Positions 47,854-60,056 of a stretch of DNA of 64,000 bases are shown here, one piece after another. Each line of letters begins with the position of its first letter. The stretch's first letter is position 1. Origin of the DNA: Sindora glabra (Eukaryota; Streptophyta; Magnoliopsida; Fabales; Fabaceae); contig CM035227.1 in the NCBI GenBank assembly GCA_020226215.1, positions 21,269,866 to 21,333,865 of the forward strand. The letters run 5' to 3'. Under the pieces are notes generated by a model, which was not told the DNA's origin, did not search any database, and was given only the letters and a program-made list of their open reading frames with translations. The translations under genes and the position numbers were made by a program.

Positions 47854-48309
47854 TATTAATATTTTTGTGGATTATATATAATTTATAAATAAAAATATTA
47901 TTATTAATTAAATCCTTTGTGAAATTAATCCTTTGTAACATAATTAAATAGGTAAACAGGTATTTAGGCCCAATACAAGTAAAATGGATTTAGATTATGT
48001 GATTGATAGAATCTAGAATTCAAGTTAAGTAATATTTATATATGAAATCCCTATTTTATATCTCTTAAGTCTAAAGTATTCAATTCCATCGGTGAATCCT
48101 ATTGCATTAAAGATAAAGAGCTCATTGAAGGAGAGATTTTTCAATACATTAATAAGAAGGATTATTCTTCGAAAGGCTAATATGTATAAATTTTGAATAT
48201 AATAAATAAATTTAATATGGTATGTATGAATTTTGAATATAATAGATAGATTTAATTTATATTCTTTCTTGTTTATCATACTAATAATTTTTATCAAGTT
48301 TTTCCATCA
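47854..48309 (+). repeat. 3' LTR of the copia element
   Basis: This 456-bp partner of 42592-43018 begins TATTAATATT after the polypurine tract and ends CCATCA. It holds a tandem duplication of about 38 bp (around 48180-48255, unit with TTTTGAATATAATA) that the 5' LTR lacks, which explains part of the length difference. Confidence 0.85.
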
Positions 48310-48314
48310 TATTT

Positions 48315-48927
48315 TTAATACATATGATATTACTCTTTAATCTTTGGGGGGGAAATATTTTTGAACCTGTATTTTGGACCATTGCAACAGCTTTACAGAA
48401 AGCAATGTGACATGAGAGGATAGGTGAAACTGCAAAGTTGGAATGTGGGAGCTTGGCACATAATGAGCGAGGCCAGCTGAGCTCTGCGCCATGTTTGCTT
48501 CGCATGTTAAGAGCTGGCAGTAGTTGGGTGGTAGGGCATCCCTCAAATATCAAAATGGAGCCCATTGGCATTTAGATTAGCAGAGCCTAATCGAAAGGAG
48601 CCCATCGGGGCCTCGTACGTTGTATCTGGCCGCATCTACTCAGCCCTCTCTCACATGATCTGTCCGTCGGCATTATTATCGTAGTCTTTCATTCATCACT
48701 TATTTTAACTGCATGCATGCATGGTGCAGTTGCAGCAAAGGTCATAGGAAATTCACTTTCTTCAATGATAATGTTGTTAATGATGGCAATACCGTTGAGC
48801 TAAAAATTTTAACATAATCATTGGTTTTTCTATCTTGTTGGAGGCTTACAGCTAATTAGCCAGTCATTTAGTGGTACGATAAGCTGTTGTAAGTGATCTT
48901 TCGCAAAGCATTATAGATCAAAATTAA
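48315..48927. other. Balanced-composition island without a recognised gene
   Basis: The stretch 48355-48690 is clearly less AT-rich than its surroundings. It has overlapping minus-strand open frames (for example 48281-48571) that match nothing I know. It may be a promoter, an unknown exon or an RNA gene fragment. Confidence 0.3.
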
Positions 48928-49705
48928 AGTTGTGTTTGGTAAACAGTTTTTTTAGATGGCTGTTAGCTGATTTGATCAAAATCAACTGATTGATTTGGCA
49001 ATCAGTTGATTTTGATGTTTGATAATCAGCTGATTGAATCAGCTGATTACCTTTAAAAAATTGAAATTGAAAACGCTGAAGGGGACAGCGTTTTCAATTA
49101 GTTTATTAAAAAAATGACGAAAATACCTCTAATAAATGTTCATATTTTTCATTTTGTCCTTTCTAAAAATTCTTAAAAAGTTTAGTAATTATAAAAAGTA
49201 TATTAATTTAATTTTAAAAAATATTTAATATATAATAATATATTATTTATAATATATATAATAAATTATAATAATTTTAAAAATTATTTAATAAATAAAT
49301 AAATAAATAATATTATTGATAAAAATTATTTAATTTTAAAAATATCTAATAATTTAATAATAAATTATAATAATTTTAAAAATTATTTAATTTAAAAATA
49401 TATAATAATTTAATAATAAATTATAATAATATAATATTTATAAGAAAATTTAATATACTAACTAATATATAAAATTTAAAATATTAAAATAAAAAATATT
49501 TAAATAATTCATAAAATATACTCATACCCTTATATGTCATTTTACATGTAAATAACTAATTATAAACAGCTGATTTTATCAAACACTCTTATTCAAATAA
49601 CTAATGCAATCAGCTGATCAAATCAACTAACATAATTAGCTATCAACTAACAGTTAATTGAATCAATTAACCGCTACAGCTATCAGCTGATTGACAAACA
49701 AAACC
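48928..49705. mobile_element. PIF/Harbinger-like MITE with repeated CAGCTGATT words
   Basis: The 778-bp element has TAA target duplications (48925-48927 and 49706-49708). Its imperfect terminal repeats are AGTTGTGTTTGGTAAACAG and GGTTTTGTTTGTCAATCAG. Both subterminal regions are rich in CAGCTGATT/AATCAGCTG, which resembles transposase-binding subterminal repeats. The middle (49190-49520) is extremely AT-rich and non-coding. Confidence 0.75.
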
Positions 49706-50030
49706 TAAACCTCTAATCTTAGAATTCGCGGCTTTGCTGGCGTCAATATGGATGTAGGCCACTGTAGTCCTCTTTTTACCCAGGGTATGGTGCCTTTAGA
49801 GTACATTCTTTAAATGCAACAAGTGACTGATGTGAGAGGCAAGAGATTAACGGGATCCAATGGAAATATCTAATATCATGTCCTTTCTTTCTTTGTACAA
49901 TTTTATGTTAGTTATTATTGTCCTTTAACATCTCATAGATTTTAATCTTGTCCGTGTAAATCATGGAGAAAGTATTACTCTCTTTTAAAAAATAAAATTC
50001 TTTATTAAATATCATATATATATTTTTGGA

Positions 50031-50202
50031 GGTGCATTCTAAGGTACTCCCAGTGATACCAAACTCGGAATGGTGTGACAAAATACAAGTCATTAAATGA
50101 GATTACTAAGTCAATGCTAAGACTTTTGTAATCTCATCCAATGGCTTATATTTTGCCACATCACCCCGGGTACCAAACTCTAGAGGTATCATAGCAAGCA
50201 CC
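50031..50202. mobile_element. MULE-type MITE, copy 1 of an adjacent pair
   Basis: This 172-bp palindromic element has ends GGTGCATTCTAAGGTACTCC and GGTGCTTGCTATGATACC. Its 9-bp flanks ATTTTTGGA (50022-50030) and ATTTTTAGA (50203-50211) differ at one position, which fits Mutator-superfamily insertion. Confidence 0.82.
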
Positions 50203-50240
50203 ATTTTTAGATTGTAGGAATATTATAATATACAAATGTA

Positions 50241-50402
50241 GGGGAATTCTACGGTACCCCTGAGGTTTCAAACTCGGGGTGATGTGATGCATTGTGGACC
50301 ATTGGATGAAATTACCAAAATTCTTAGTAATTTCATCCAATGGCTTGAATTGTGCCACGTCACCCCGGATTTGAAACCCTTCGGGATACTGTAGCAAGCA
50401 CC
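50241..50402. mobile_element. MULE-type MITE, copy 2 of an adjacent pair
   Basis: This 162-bp palindrome has ends GGGGAATTCTACGGTACCCC and GGTGCTTGCTACAGTATCCC. The 9-bp flanks ACAAATGTA (50232-50240) and ACAAATATA (50403-50411) differ at one position. It lies 38 bp from copy 1, each with its own target duplication, so these were two separate insertions. Confidence 0.82.
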
Positions 50403-50658
50403 ACAAATATAGTGTCTAGTTATAATAATAACAATAATATACCCATTTACATTTTTCATAAAAAAATTGGAATTGAATTCACATATTTTATTAAAGTGTA
50501 TAAAAAAAGCTAGAATTCCATTTTAGAAGACATCAGCTAAAGTATTTTTAAGTTCAATAGTATACCTAAATCAAATCTATTCATATAGTGCCCATCTTCT
50601 TCTTTTTTTCACGCCACAGGAGATATTTTTTTTAATCTCGTAAGTACATCAAAGTCAT

Positions 50659-50930
50659 TTGACTAGTGTTTTATTTTAGTTGTGTAAAATTAAATTGATA
50701 TCAATTTGATTCTTTACTAATAGTTTATATCAATTTGATTTCCATAAAATTAATTTTAAGTTAAATTTTAATCTTTTTATATAATAATTTAGTAACTTTA
50801 TCTCATGTTTGAAAGTAGTAAAATTTAATGTAGAGTTAATTTTATTGGAATTAAATTGATGTAAATTTTAGTGAGGGACTAAAATGATATAAACTCAATT
50901 TTATAAGAATTAAAATAGCATTTTAGTCAA
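50659..50930. mobile_element. Hairpin MITE (long inverted repeats)
   Basis: About 115-bp imperfect arms run inward from TTGACTAGTGTTTTA and its right-hand complement TTGACTAAAATG. They match well around 50727-50775 and 50822-50866 (ATCAATTTGATTTCC / GGAATTAAATTGAT). The target duplication is not clear, so the superfamily is unassigned. Confidence 0.6.
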
Positions 50931-53660
50931 GTTATTAACCAACCATATCTTGTGCTCTGGAATGTTAATTTTTTCATTCTCATTCCAAGCAAAACATGGT
51001 TATCCCATTGAAGGTAATGTTATGAGAAGTTATATATTTTACCATTAAATTACTTTTTTTGAAATTTTAAAATAAATAAATTAAAATTAAAAATATAAAT
51101 TTTAATACATTAAATACAATCAACATTAAAAATATTTAATCTCTTGATAAATGAAGTTTCCCGTAACATTATTTGCTCGGTAAGCAAATAAATTGTATAC
51201 CTTGAACCAATAAAACATTACCAACAATTCAAGTAAAATTAATTGAAGAATTAATTATTTTATTAATGAATGAATTGGTAATATTTTAATAATTGAAGGC
51301 ACACAATTTGTGCATGTATTGAGCAAGCAGGAACTTAAGCTTTTTCCCCTCTTTTCATTCTTGTGGGTCGTTTGAACATTTGATGAGCTTTAAATGCATG
51401 TGGACCAAACATGAAGGTACATGAGTAATGATTTTTGTTTGTTAAAAAGATACATAAGAATTAAATTCTTACATTATCCAGAACTAAAGATAAAAGATTA
51501 AAATTTAGCAATGGAGTATTATTTAATATTATTTTAGAGATTTTTGTTATTATATAATCTGCGATTCGAATTCATAACTTCACACATAAACGATAAATAA
51601 ATTATTATCTTTATTGTTGTAAAAAATTATAAGATTTATATAACTAATCCACATGTATACCTTTTTTTTATTTAGTAAATTAAGATTGTATGCATATCAT
51701 ATTATAACGTATGCAGATAATAATTTTCATTAAAAACCTATTTTCTAAATTTTAGCATCAAATCATCAATGATTTATTAACAGTTTTTAACTTGTTCATA
51801 TATAGAAGTCAATAACGAGTAGGCGCAGAAGGCACTTAAATAGAGAGAAAAAAAGAAGAGTGACCCACAATTTGATATTTTAAGTCATGATGTAAGGTGA
51901 AATTATCTTTCCCATGTTTATCTTTCTTGGTTGTAAGTGGGACTGTTCGAATTGTATTATCCCTGTCCTGCAAGAGGGAGCAGTTGCAGTATGAGGAGCC
52001 ACCGCTTAATGGAATGGGTCCTCGTCACCATAAAAGAAAATCTTTGCTGGTCCCTCCCAGTGAGGACACAACTCATACCTAAAATATTGTTTAAGATCAT
52101 TGTTCTGCGTATAATGATGGAACGAAATTGGGTTAGAAATTACAAACCAGAAAAGCTTGCAGCGTACATGCTGTAAAACATCTAATATTGATATTGATAT
52201 CCGTCGCTGTAACCATGTATATAAGTGAAATCAATATTTATAATCATTTTTTCGGTGAAACGAAACATATGCTTTAACGCCGACGTTAAACTCTTTCCTT
52301 GAGCATGTCCAAATTCCATCTTAGGATATTGCAGTGGAGAAAATCCCAGGAGTGGCATCAGATGCTATTGTGCACACTTCTTTTTTTTTTTTGGCATAAT
52401 TTTTGCAAGAAAACCTCATTTTCTTTTATATATAAATGAAGAAACATTATGTATCTCCGTATCTTGTGATTAAAAAATTGATCCTTAGAATTACAATAAT
52501 TGAAAAAAATAACTTCTTATTTAAAAAAAAAAGAACTTGTCCATCATTAAAGTAATTATATTTAACATTGAATATATTAATCATTTTTTTACTATTTTAG
52601 TGATTTATAATTACATTCTGATATTTTTCAGTAAAATGAATGAAACTTAAGACCGATGACAATTTAATTATAATTTTGACTCATTACATTTGACCCTCTT
52701 TATATATAATTCATTCTATTTTCATCCTTATAATATATAAATGAAATTGATCTAAGTCCTATTAAATTTAAGATTAAAAAAGTTATATTAAAAATATAGT
52801 AGATAAAACATCGACACTGTTATTTCATCTGTTTGTTATCATTTTGAGAATGGAATGCAAGAGGAATATAATTTAAAAGGATAGCTAAAAGAAATAGCCA
52901 AAAACATTTAAGTGATATATAATGTTGCTTGAAAACTCTACCTTCCTTTAAATCTTAAATTTCATCTTAAAATTTTATGTGTATATATCTAGTAATTTAA
53001 TTATTCTTAAAATTAAAAAAGAAGAAGCAGAAAGTACTCAGACTCCAAAAATGAACCTAGAGAATTGGTGGGATATCAACTTATAAATGCTTGCATGATA
53101 TACCCTTAAAAAAAATGGAGTGTATCAAAAACTTTTCTCTATCTAATAATATTAAAACAATGTTACTTGTACTCTTTTTTAATAAAGTGAACATTCACTT
53201 CCCTTTAATAAATAATAGAGTCCACAAAATTATAGACCTTAGTTTGTGAGGAAAGTGTAAGCAAGGAGCAAACATATGAGAGAGAGTAACATTACCCTAA
53301 TATTAAGAGGTTGTTTGGTTACATAGGAAATACAACTCTTCAAAAAGTAATAGATATATGAATTATTTGGTTACCCACTAAAATGAAATAAATAGGACTT
53401 ATCAAGGAAATACTACCTCAAACAACGTGGAAGAAATTGCTTAACTATATCTTCCTCAGGTAAGAAGGACTTCTCATGAGAATTTACTTTTCATTATCAA
53501 CCAAATGATTTTGAACAATTCCCAAAAAGCTTAGAATAGAAATTTATTTCTTAAAATATTCAATTTCCACAATGTTGTAAAAGAATAACCCAAAATTGAA
53601 TTAAAATATCTCTAACTAAAGTGATTGGTTTTTAAGAGAAAGTTAAGGTTAGTTATTACC
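50931..53660. other. AT-rich intergenic DNA
   Basis: No gene could be built. The patch 51890-52110 is less AT-rich and contains two overlapping short frames (51897-52082, 51937-52176) with no recognised similarity. A possible MITE starts at about 53308 (GAGGTTGTTTGGTTACATAG), but a convincing right end was not found. Confidence 0.35.
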
Positions 53661-53662
53661 AC

Positions 53663-53810
53663 TATAAAAGAAGGCATTCTTCAAGTTAGGAGTGTTATAG
53701 TGGTATTCATTTTGTATCGTGTGATCATTCATCGAAATAAGTCAAAGTTTTGTTTAGGAGATAAGAGTGAATGATCAATATGTGTGATTAAGTGTGAAGA
53801 ATCAAATAAA
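53663..53810 (+). promoter_or_regulatory. LTR-like TATA box to polyadenylation signal block
   Basis: TATAAAAG lies at 53663-53670 and AATAAA at 53805-53810, about 140 bp apart with no coding sequence between them. This spacing resembles the promoter/R region of a retroelement LTR. No LTR ends were recognised nearby, so this is suggestive only. Confidence 0.3.
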
Positions 53811-55120
53811 AGATTGATGCATTTTATTCATCTTTCTATCCATCTTTTTCCTTTATCTTTTGGGAAAAATGCAAAATTCTCTTTTTAACTCTAATTAAAA
53901 ATAGTTATGCTAATAAGATAAATAATGCATCCTATTTCAAAATACTTGCATGTAAGCTACCATTACCTCAGTTTTAGCACATATTAGTAAAAGAAGAACA
54001 TAATCAACTATTAACCATTAATTATTTATAAATAGTTGTTGCATTAAGACTTATGAAAGATAACTTGAAAAGTTACACATTAAACATAAAATTCATTCTA
54101 ACATTGAAGGAGAGCAAACCTATCTGAGGGAGGTTAAATTTGAATTGATGGAAAATTGAAACCTATGTTAAAATACTCTCAACTTCCATTTCAATAAAAA
54201 TTTAAAAAATCATCTATTATGCATGTAAAATGAATATGATAAAAATTACCAAAAATATAGAATTGATTTTAAAATAATGAGAATCTAATTTCTTAAGAGT
54301 GTTATAACTTCAGTTCTAATAAAAAATAAGTTTAAAAGCAACTTCAATCTCCTTAAAATACAAATTATGCTATTTTGATCCCTTAATTTAAGATAACCTA
54401 TTTTTGGTCACCCTAAATATTAAATTAGTGCAACTTACAATCCTCTTACTTCATGTTCATCAATTTCTTGACTTCATAAGACTATTTTTATCTAATGTTT
54501 CTTCTGTATTAACTTGAAATAACTTCTATGTAAATATCAAAGGAAAATTTTACCTAGCTTTTAAAAAAAATTTGAACAAAATTAATTACATATGAAGATT
54601 TAAATCATTTTAAGAGTTAGTTTATATAAAAATAAAAAAATGTGATTTGTTTGAAAAATAATACAATAAATGCTTAGAAATTAAACAAGAGTTAATAAAA
54701 GATAGAATTTGATAAAAATTGATAAAAATCAAATAGGAAATCTATCATGATCCATCTTATGAGACATGACCAATGTAGAAAGTTGTTAAAGACAATAACC
54801 TATTAGCCTTACCTATACATACATCACTACAATAGTGTATATCTTTTAGAATATCATAACTATGTTTAAGTGCAAGTAAATTATGTCCAAGTATGAATGC
54901 AATGAATAGTGCATGTAAATATTTAGCTAACTACCCTAAAGTTTAATTGGATGCCAAAATCCTTGAGTGGCCTCCTTTCACAGTATCCAATGGCAATTAA
55001 GTACTTAAAGGAAAAGTTCCCTAAAAATAAAGAAAAAAAGATTAAAACAAATAACAAAATAAGTTAAACTTAGTAAGTGATTAACAAGTTACAAAAAAAT
55101 AGTTATGTATACATCTATCT
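53811..55120. other. AT-rich intergenic DNA
   Basis: Nothing was recognised between the LTR-like block and the tandem array. Confidence 0.4.
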
Positions 55121-55246
55121 ATATATATATATATATATATATATGTAGATATATATATATATATGTAGATATATATATATATATGTAGATATATATATAT
55201 ATATGTAGATATATATATATATATGTAGATATATATATATATATGT

Positions 55247-55282
<36 letters not shown>
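55121..55282. repeat. 20-bp tandem array of GTAGAT in TA repeats
   Basis: GTAGAT recurs every 20 bp (55145, 55165, 55185, 55205, 55225, 55245), each copy separated by TA dinucleotides, with a last copy at 55281 after a longer TA tract. Long Tyr/Ile-repeat open frames across it are artefacts of the repeat. Confidence 0.95.
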
Positions 55283-55283
<1 letters not shown>

Positions 55284-58200
55284 GATATGTATGTGCATTT
55301 TTCATAATGCAAAGCTTATAGTTGGTCCCTTACAAAATATGCCCAAGTCCTTATTGAAAGAACATAAACATACACATTTACCTTTATTTAAGGAAAAAAG
55401 AGCATTTCACGAGTTAAACTTGTTTATCAAGTTCTACGCATAGAGATGCAACATAATTACACTTAGACCATTTGACGTCATACTACTTATTGATATTTAT
55501 AATACTGTAAGTCAATTATAACATTTACAAGCCATTCATTAAATGTCAAATAAGAAAAGGAGAAAAAGAAGAAAAGCAAGTAGATTTTTTCATAACTCTT
55601 TTTAGCCTTATTCTTTACAATCCTAATTTTATCCCTCTAGGTTTAACTTTATCCCTCATAATCCTACCTTTGTCCATTTAGGGTCAACCTTATTCCCTTA
55701 TAAATGGGCACATAGATCTAGTATAATAAGTCATATTATAGATATCATCACCTTTACTATCATCAAATCTTATTTAGTACATGATTTATCACAATATAAA
55801 CAAGTGCCTATATTAACACTTTATTTCCAAGCCATAAGCTCAATATCATCCAAAGACATTCACACACATATATATGAGCTAATACCTCAACTAGCATGTT
55901 TATCCAAGAATGAGTTAGAATATTGCATAATGCAAAATATGCATAAACATACGTACTAAATTATGAAATAAGTTCATTCGTGCATTTTTAGACTATAATG
56001 TAAATTTATAAAGTTTAAAAATAATAAATATCAATGACATAATTTAAGTATAACCCTTCTTAAACTAAATTTACAAAGCATGCTATCACATTACAATATC
56101 ATCATGCCTCTACTCATGGCCACACATTATCCATTTAATGTTATTTAATGTACAACTATAACTTTCAATGTTAGAGAACTCTTATCATTGCTTTGATTCC
56201 TTATATGTCATTGCATGCAAATTTTTTTAGGATATAATCAACTATGAAATCTTAAAGTGTTATCTTTAAGGATATAGCTAACTACAAAGGTCCAAAGAGC
56301 AAATATTGAGCCTATAGTCAACCACATAATTGACTATACAATCCTCGAAAGTAATTCTGCAGAGGCATAGTTGACTATAGCCTAGGTTCTTGTAGATTTT
56401 CATAAAAAATACTATTCACTTGAAATTTTTAATGCTAATATTTCATCTTATAAGCTACTTTTAATGATCAAATCACCACCTATTGTATCCTTAGCATAAT
56501 ATAAACTAGATTCCTTAAAAAAATCAAACTAAAAACATATATATCATACAATTTCTTAAAATTATTCAAAACTTAGGAAAAACTAGCTTTAAGTACTCAT
56601 AGCATGTAAAAACACTTAAATCTAGTAAGGTGCTTTCTTACCTTGTATGGAAAAGAAAAGTAGAAGGTGAGATCATCCTTTACTTGCCCTTAATCATCCA
56701 AAGCCATTAAATTTGAAGTCAAGGTTCCAAAGCCCTTTTTTGCTTGATAGTGATCAACCACCCTTAATCTAAAGAGGAAATGAGAAACAATTGCTTCAAG
56801 ATTGCAGTTTAAGAAGCCTTACGTTGATTAGATTGAAGATTGTAAATGAATGTTAAAGTTTAATGCCCTAGCTTGGATTTGGGAGAAGAGAAAAAGAGAC
56901 ATAGAGATTAAAAAAAATGAGGGATTAAGGTATTTAGATGAGAGAAAAGGATGGTAGCTAAATTTTAGGGATAAAAAGGGAAATAGAGAATTAAAGGAAA
57001 AATGGAAAAAGTAACTTAGTTTTTCTTCGTAGTTGCATATTTAACTTTAATAATAATTGTTCTTTAAACATTTCATATTACATCTTTTTCTTAACTATTT
57101 TACACAAAATTCTTATCTCAAATTTCTCATATTTATTAATCAAATTACTACATGAAATTTTTTTAATTTATGAGGGGTGTGATAAGACTAAAACTTCACT
57201 AATTTAATATTTTGGGGATTAAAATAAATTATTTTAAATTAGGACAACTAAAATAGCATTTAAGCTTAAAAATATTGCAATTAAGAGAAATACCTTATAT
57301 ACTTTAAAATACTTACAAATAAGCAAAAATTGTCTCAGTTTCTTAACATTTTGGTAACGAAATAATACAAATAATTATTTTATAAGTAATTGCACCAAAA
57401 TTTATGAAAGATATATTAAGAGGAATACCTAAGTTAAATTTTAGAATATACAATGCTATAACTCAGTACAGTCTAAAATACAAACCTCTTATCTTGTAAA
57501 CTATTTGCATCTTCCTCCCACTATTATTTTTTTTTAACACTTTGTTCAATAGGTTGGAAATTTACCAATTCACTAGTTCTGTCAAGTGGAATTTATTAGC
57601 TATTGTGTCAATATATAATAAAAATAAGTTTAATTTACAAATTCACATAAGTATTTAACTTAAAAAACTTAAACTTACCAAATAGATATTCTTTTGATAT
57701 CCTTTCTAGTAACACATTTTCAAAGGGTACGAATTTCACAAGGCTTTACATTAATGCTTTAATTGAAATTAATTTTATAATGATGTTGAGTAGCCTTATG
57801 TGGTCCATTATTTAAAGTAACATGAAAATTTTGAAAGATACAACATTTACCTTTAACAAGAATAAGTTTGTATCTATTAATCAGAGATTTTTCAGACATA
57901 AAGGCCTAAATTTTATTACTTTGCATATATCATCACATTAAATTATATTATTTATAACATAAAAAATGGAAACAAAATAAGTGCACAAAAGAATGAGATA
58001 AATATTACCATTACCATTCACCAATCCTATGAAAGTAAATTATAAAACCACTAATATTGTTGCTAAAAAAATTACACCAATACAATAATTCAGTAATTCA
58101 TAATTTCATTCATAAATCAATGTTAAACCCTAATATTTATTATTTTAAAAAAAATTTATATTTTCAACTAAGGTTTATTTTTCATAAAGCTATTGATTAC

Positions 58201-60056
58201 ATTTTCACTAATGAACCTTATCAATGCCATAAACCTCTTATGAATACTTTAACATTAATGTATACCATATTTGTGCAACTTTTACATTAATCCTTAAAAT
58301 CTCATCACTTTTAGGAGAATATTATAGTAGAATTGCAAAAAAAAAAATCACAATCATATTCATACAAAGCATATAATGATACATTTCATTATGATTTATA
58401 ATTACTTTGCAATTGAACACTAAATAATATTGCATTACAAATTACTTTGCATAAATTGAAAGTGGCCTATACATACTAATATATACTTATATGTAAATTA
58501 CAACCTAAAATAAAATAGAATGTCTTATATATGTTCAAAGATTGCATTAAATAAGACCATGAAAAATATGAAATTGAAAACCAATGATACAATCATTAAC
58601 ATATAAAATGAAGTTTTCTTTTAATTGGTCAATATTTGCAAGTTATTGATTTATTTTCCTATTCACCTTAATATTGATGTAACTAATAAAAATAAAACTT
58701 TCCTTTTCATGAATTTAAATTTAATTACATAATGTATAAAGCCATGATCTATGAATTAGGGTGGGTTAATCTGGGGTATGAATAGGTTTAATTCTATGGG
58801 CATTTATAAATTCAAGATGATAAGTATATGTAATGGACTTTAGCATCTAAAAAAATATGTTAATTATAAAAAGAAATAAGAAAAGAAAGGAAATACAAAT
58901 TTAGTCCTTTTAAAGTAGCTAAGAAAAATAAAAGGAAAAAAATACCCATTCTATCAAGCCACCCACAAAGTACCAGAGTGAAAAAATATGAAGGATAAGT
59001 ATGAGTTTTGGACTACTTGCATGAGATTTGAGTTTTATTTTTTCCAAAGTTACTTAAATGTCATAAGTGATATTTCTCATTTTTATGCCTATTGCTCAAA
59101 GTATTAAGTGTCGATTTCTAAACTAAGTGTTTGGTTGTCATTATTTATATTTTTTGTGTAAGTTGACAATAAGTTGATAACATAATGCTTATAAAGAAAC
59201 TTTTAAAGAATGGTCCAAAAAACTAAAGGAGCTTGAAGGTGCAATTAAAGCAATGAAGTTGAAGTTGGAGCACTAATGTAGTTTTATGCTTTGAAATTTA
59301 TCAAGTGAGGAAATGTAAAAAATTTTAAATGTTACTATTGTTTGAATAATTATATCTTTAACATGTTGAAAATGAATACAAAGAGAGATTTTAGAAGGAA
59401 GTATCTACAAAAGACTAGGTTTAGAAGATAGTTAGTCCTTTCTCGCTATGCATGTTAATGTTTAATATCTAGAATTATTCTTTTCTTTCCCTCACCTTTA
59501 CTTAATAAAAGAAGAATATTATTAATAGAAATAAAAAGTACAAGGAAGAAGAGGATAATGAATCCTTCTGCAAAGAAAAGAAACAAAACATAGCAAAATA
59601 GTGGGTACTTTCCAATGCAATGGCATCATAAGGAATCCCACCATTTAAAAGGACTAAAAAGGAGGCTAGAATATCTTTTCATATTTTTCTAAAAGCTTAA
59701 TAACTTAGGAATAGAACTTATAAATGATTCACTAGCAATTATAAATGAAACAGAACTTATCTTTCAATACATGATACTAATCAATAAATTATGAGTTTTA
59801 TGCCTTATACCACTCAAAACTATTAGCAATTAGAAATACAACTGTACCAAGTGAATTTTAATATATGTGCAAATTTACAAATAAAATCATAAGTAAAATA
59901 AAAAAGGAAATTCCATCTCCACCATTTTACAACAAATAGTAAAATACTTTCATCTTCTTACTAACTTTTAAAGCTCAGACCTTAGGAAGTGTCAAAAATA
60001 AAAAGACAACACCACGGACTAAATGCGAAAGTTTAAACATTCTTTGTTTAAGCACA
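55283..60056. other. AT-rich DNA, partly LTR-like
   Basis: No gene was found. A hairpin with arms CCTATAGTCAAC and GTTGACTATAG lies at about 56306-56382. An A/G-rich stretch follows at about 56880-57020. A terminus resembling LTR ends (GGGGTGTGATA) lies at about 57173. The layout resembles the right part of 60057-63792, so an older relative of that LTR may end here. Confidence 0.3.

Larger units (their letters stand above)
42592..48309 (+). mobile_element. Full-length, decayed Ty1/copia retrotransposon
   Basis: The element is 5718 bp on the plus strand. LTRs are 42592-43018 and 47854-48309, with 5-bp target duplication TATTT at 42587-42591 and 48310-48314. A degenerate Met-type primer-binding site (AATATCAGAG at about 43021-43036) follows the 5' LTR, and an AAGTGGGAGAT polypurine tract (47843-47853) precedes the 3' LTR. 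Between them, in copia order, are a gag-pre-integrase segment, integrase, RT with YVDN in place of YVDD, and RNase H. All are broken by stops. Confidence 0.9.

Noticed and set aside
51897..52176. Two overlapping short frames in a less AT-rich patch
   Set aside because: No known domain and no supporting splice sites.
53308..53514. Possible MITE with TTGTTTGGTTACATAG start
   Set aside because: The candidate right end (TCAACCAAATG) is weak and no target duplication was found.
55081..55312. Open frames made of Tyr/Ile/Thr repeats on the minus strand
   Set aside because: They are translations of the TA/GTAGAT tandem array and have no protein-like composition.
58057..58290. 77-codon plus-strand frame
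   Set aside because: Asn/Phe/Ile/His-rich composition as expected from random AT-rich DNA, with no similarity.
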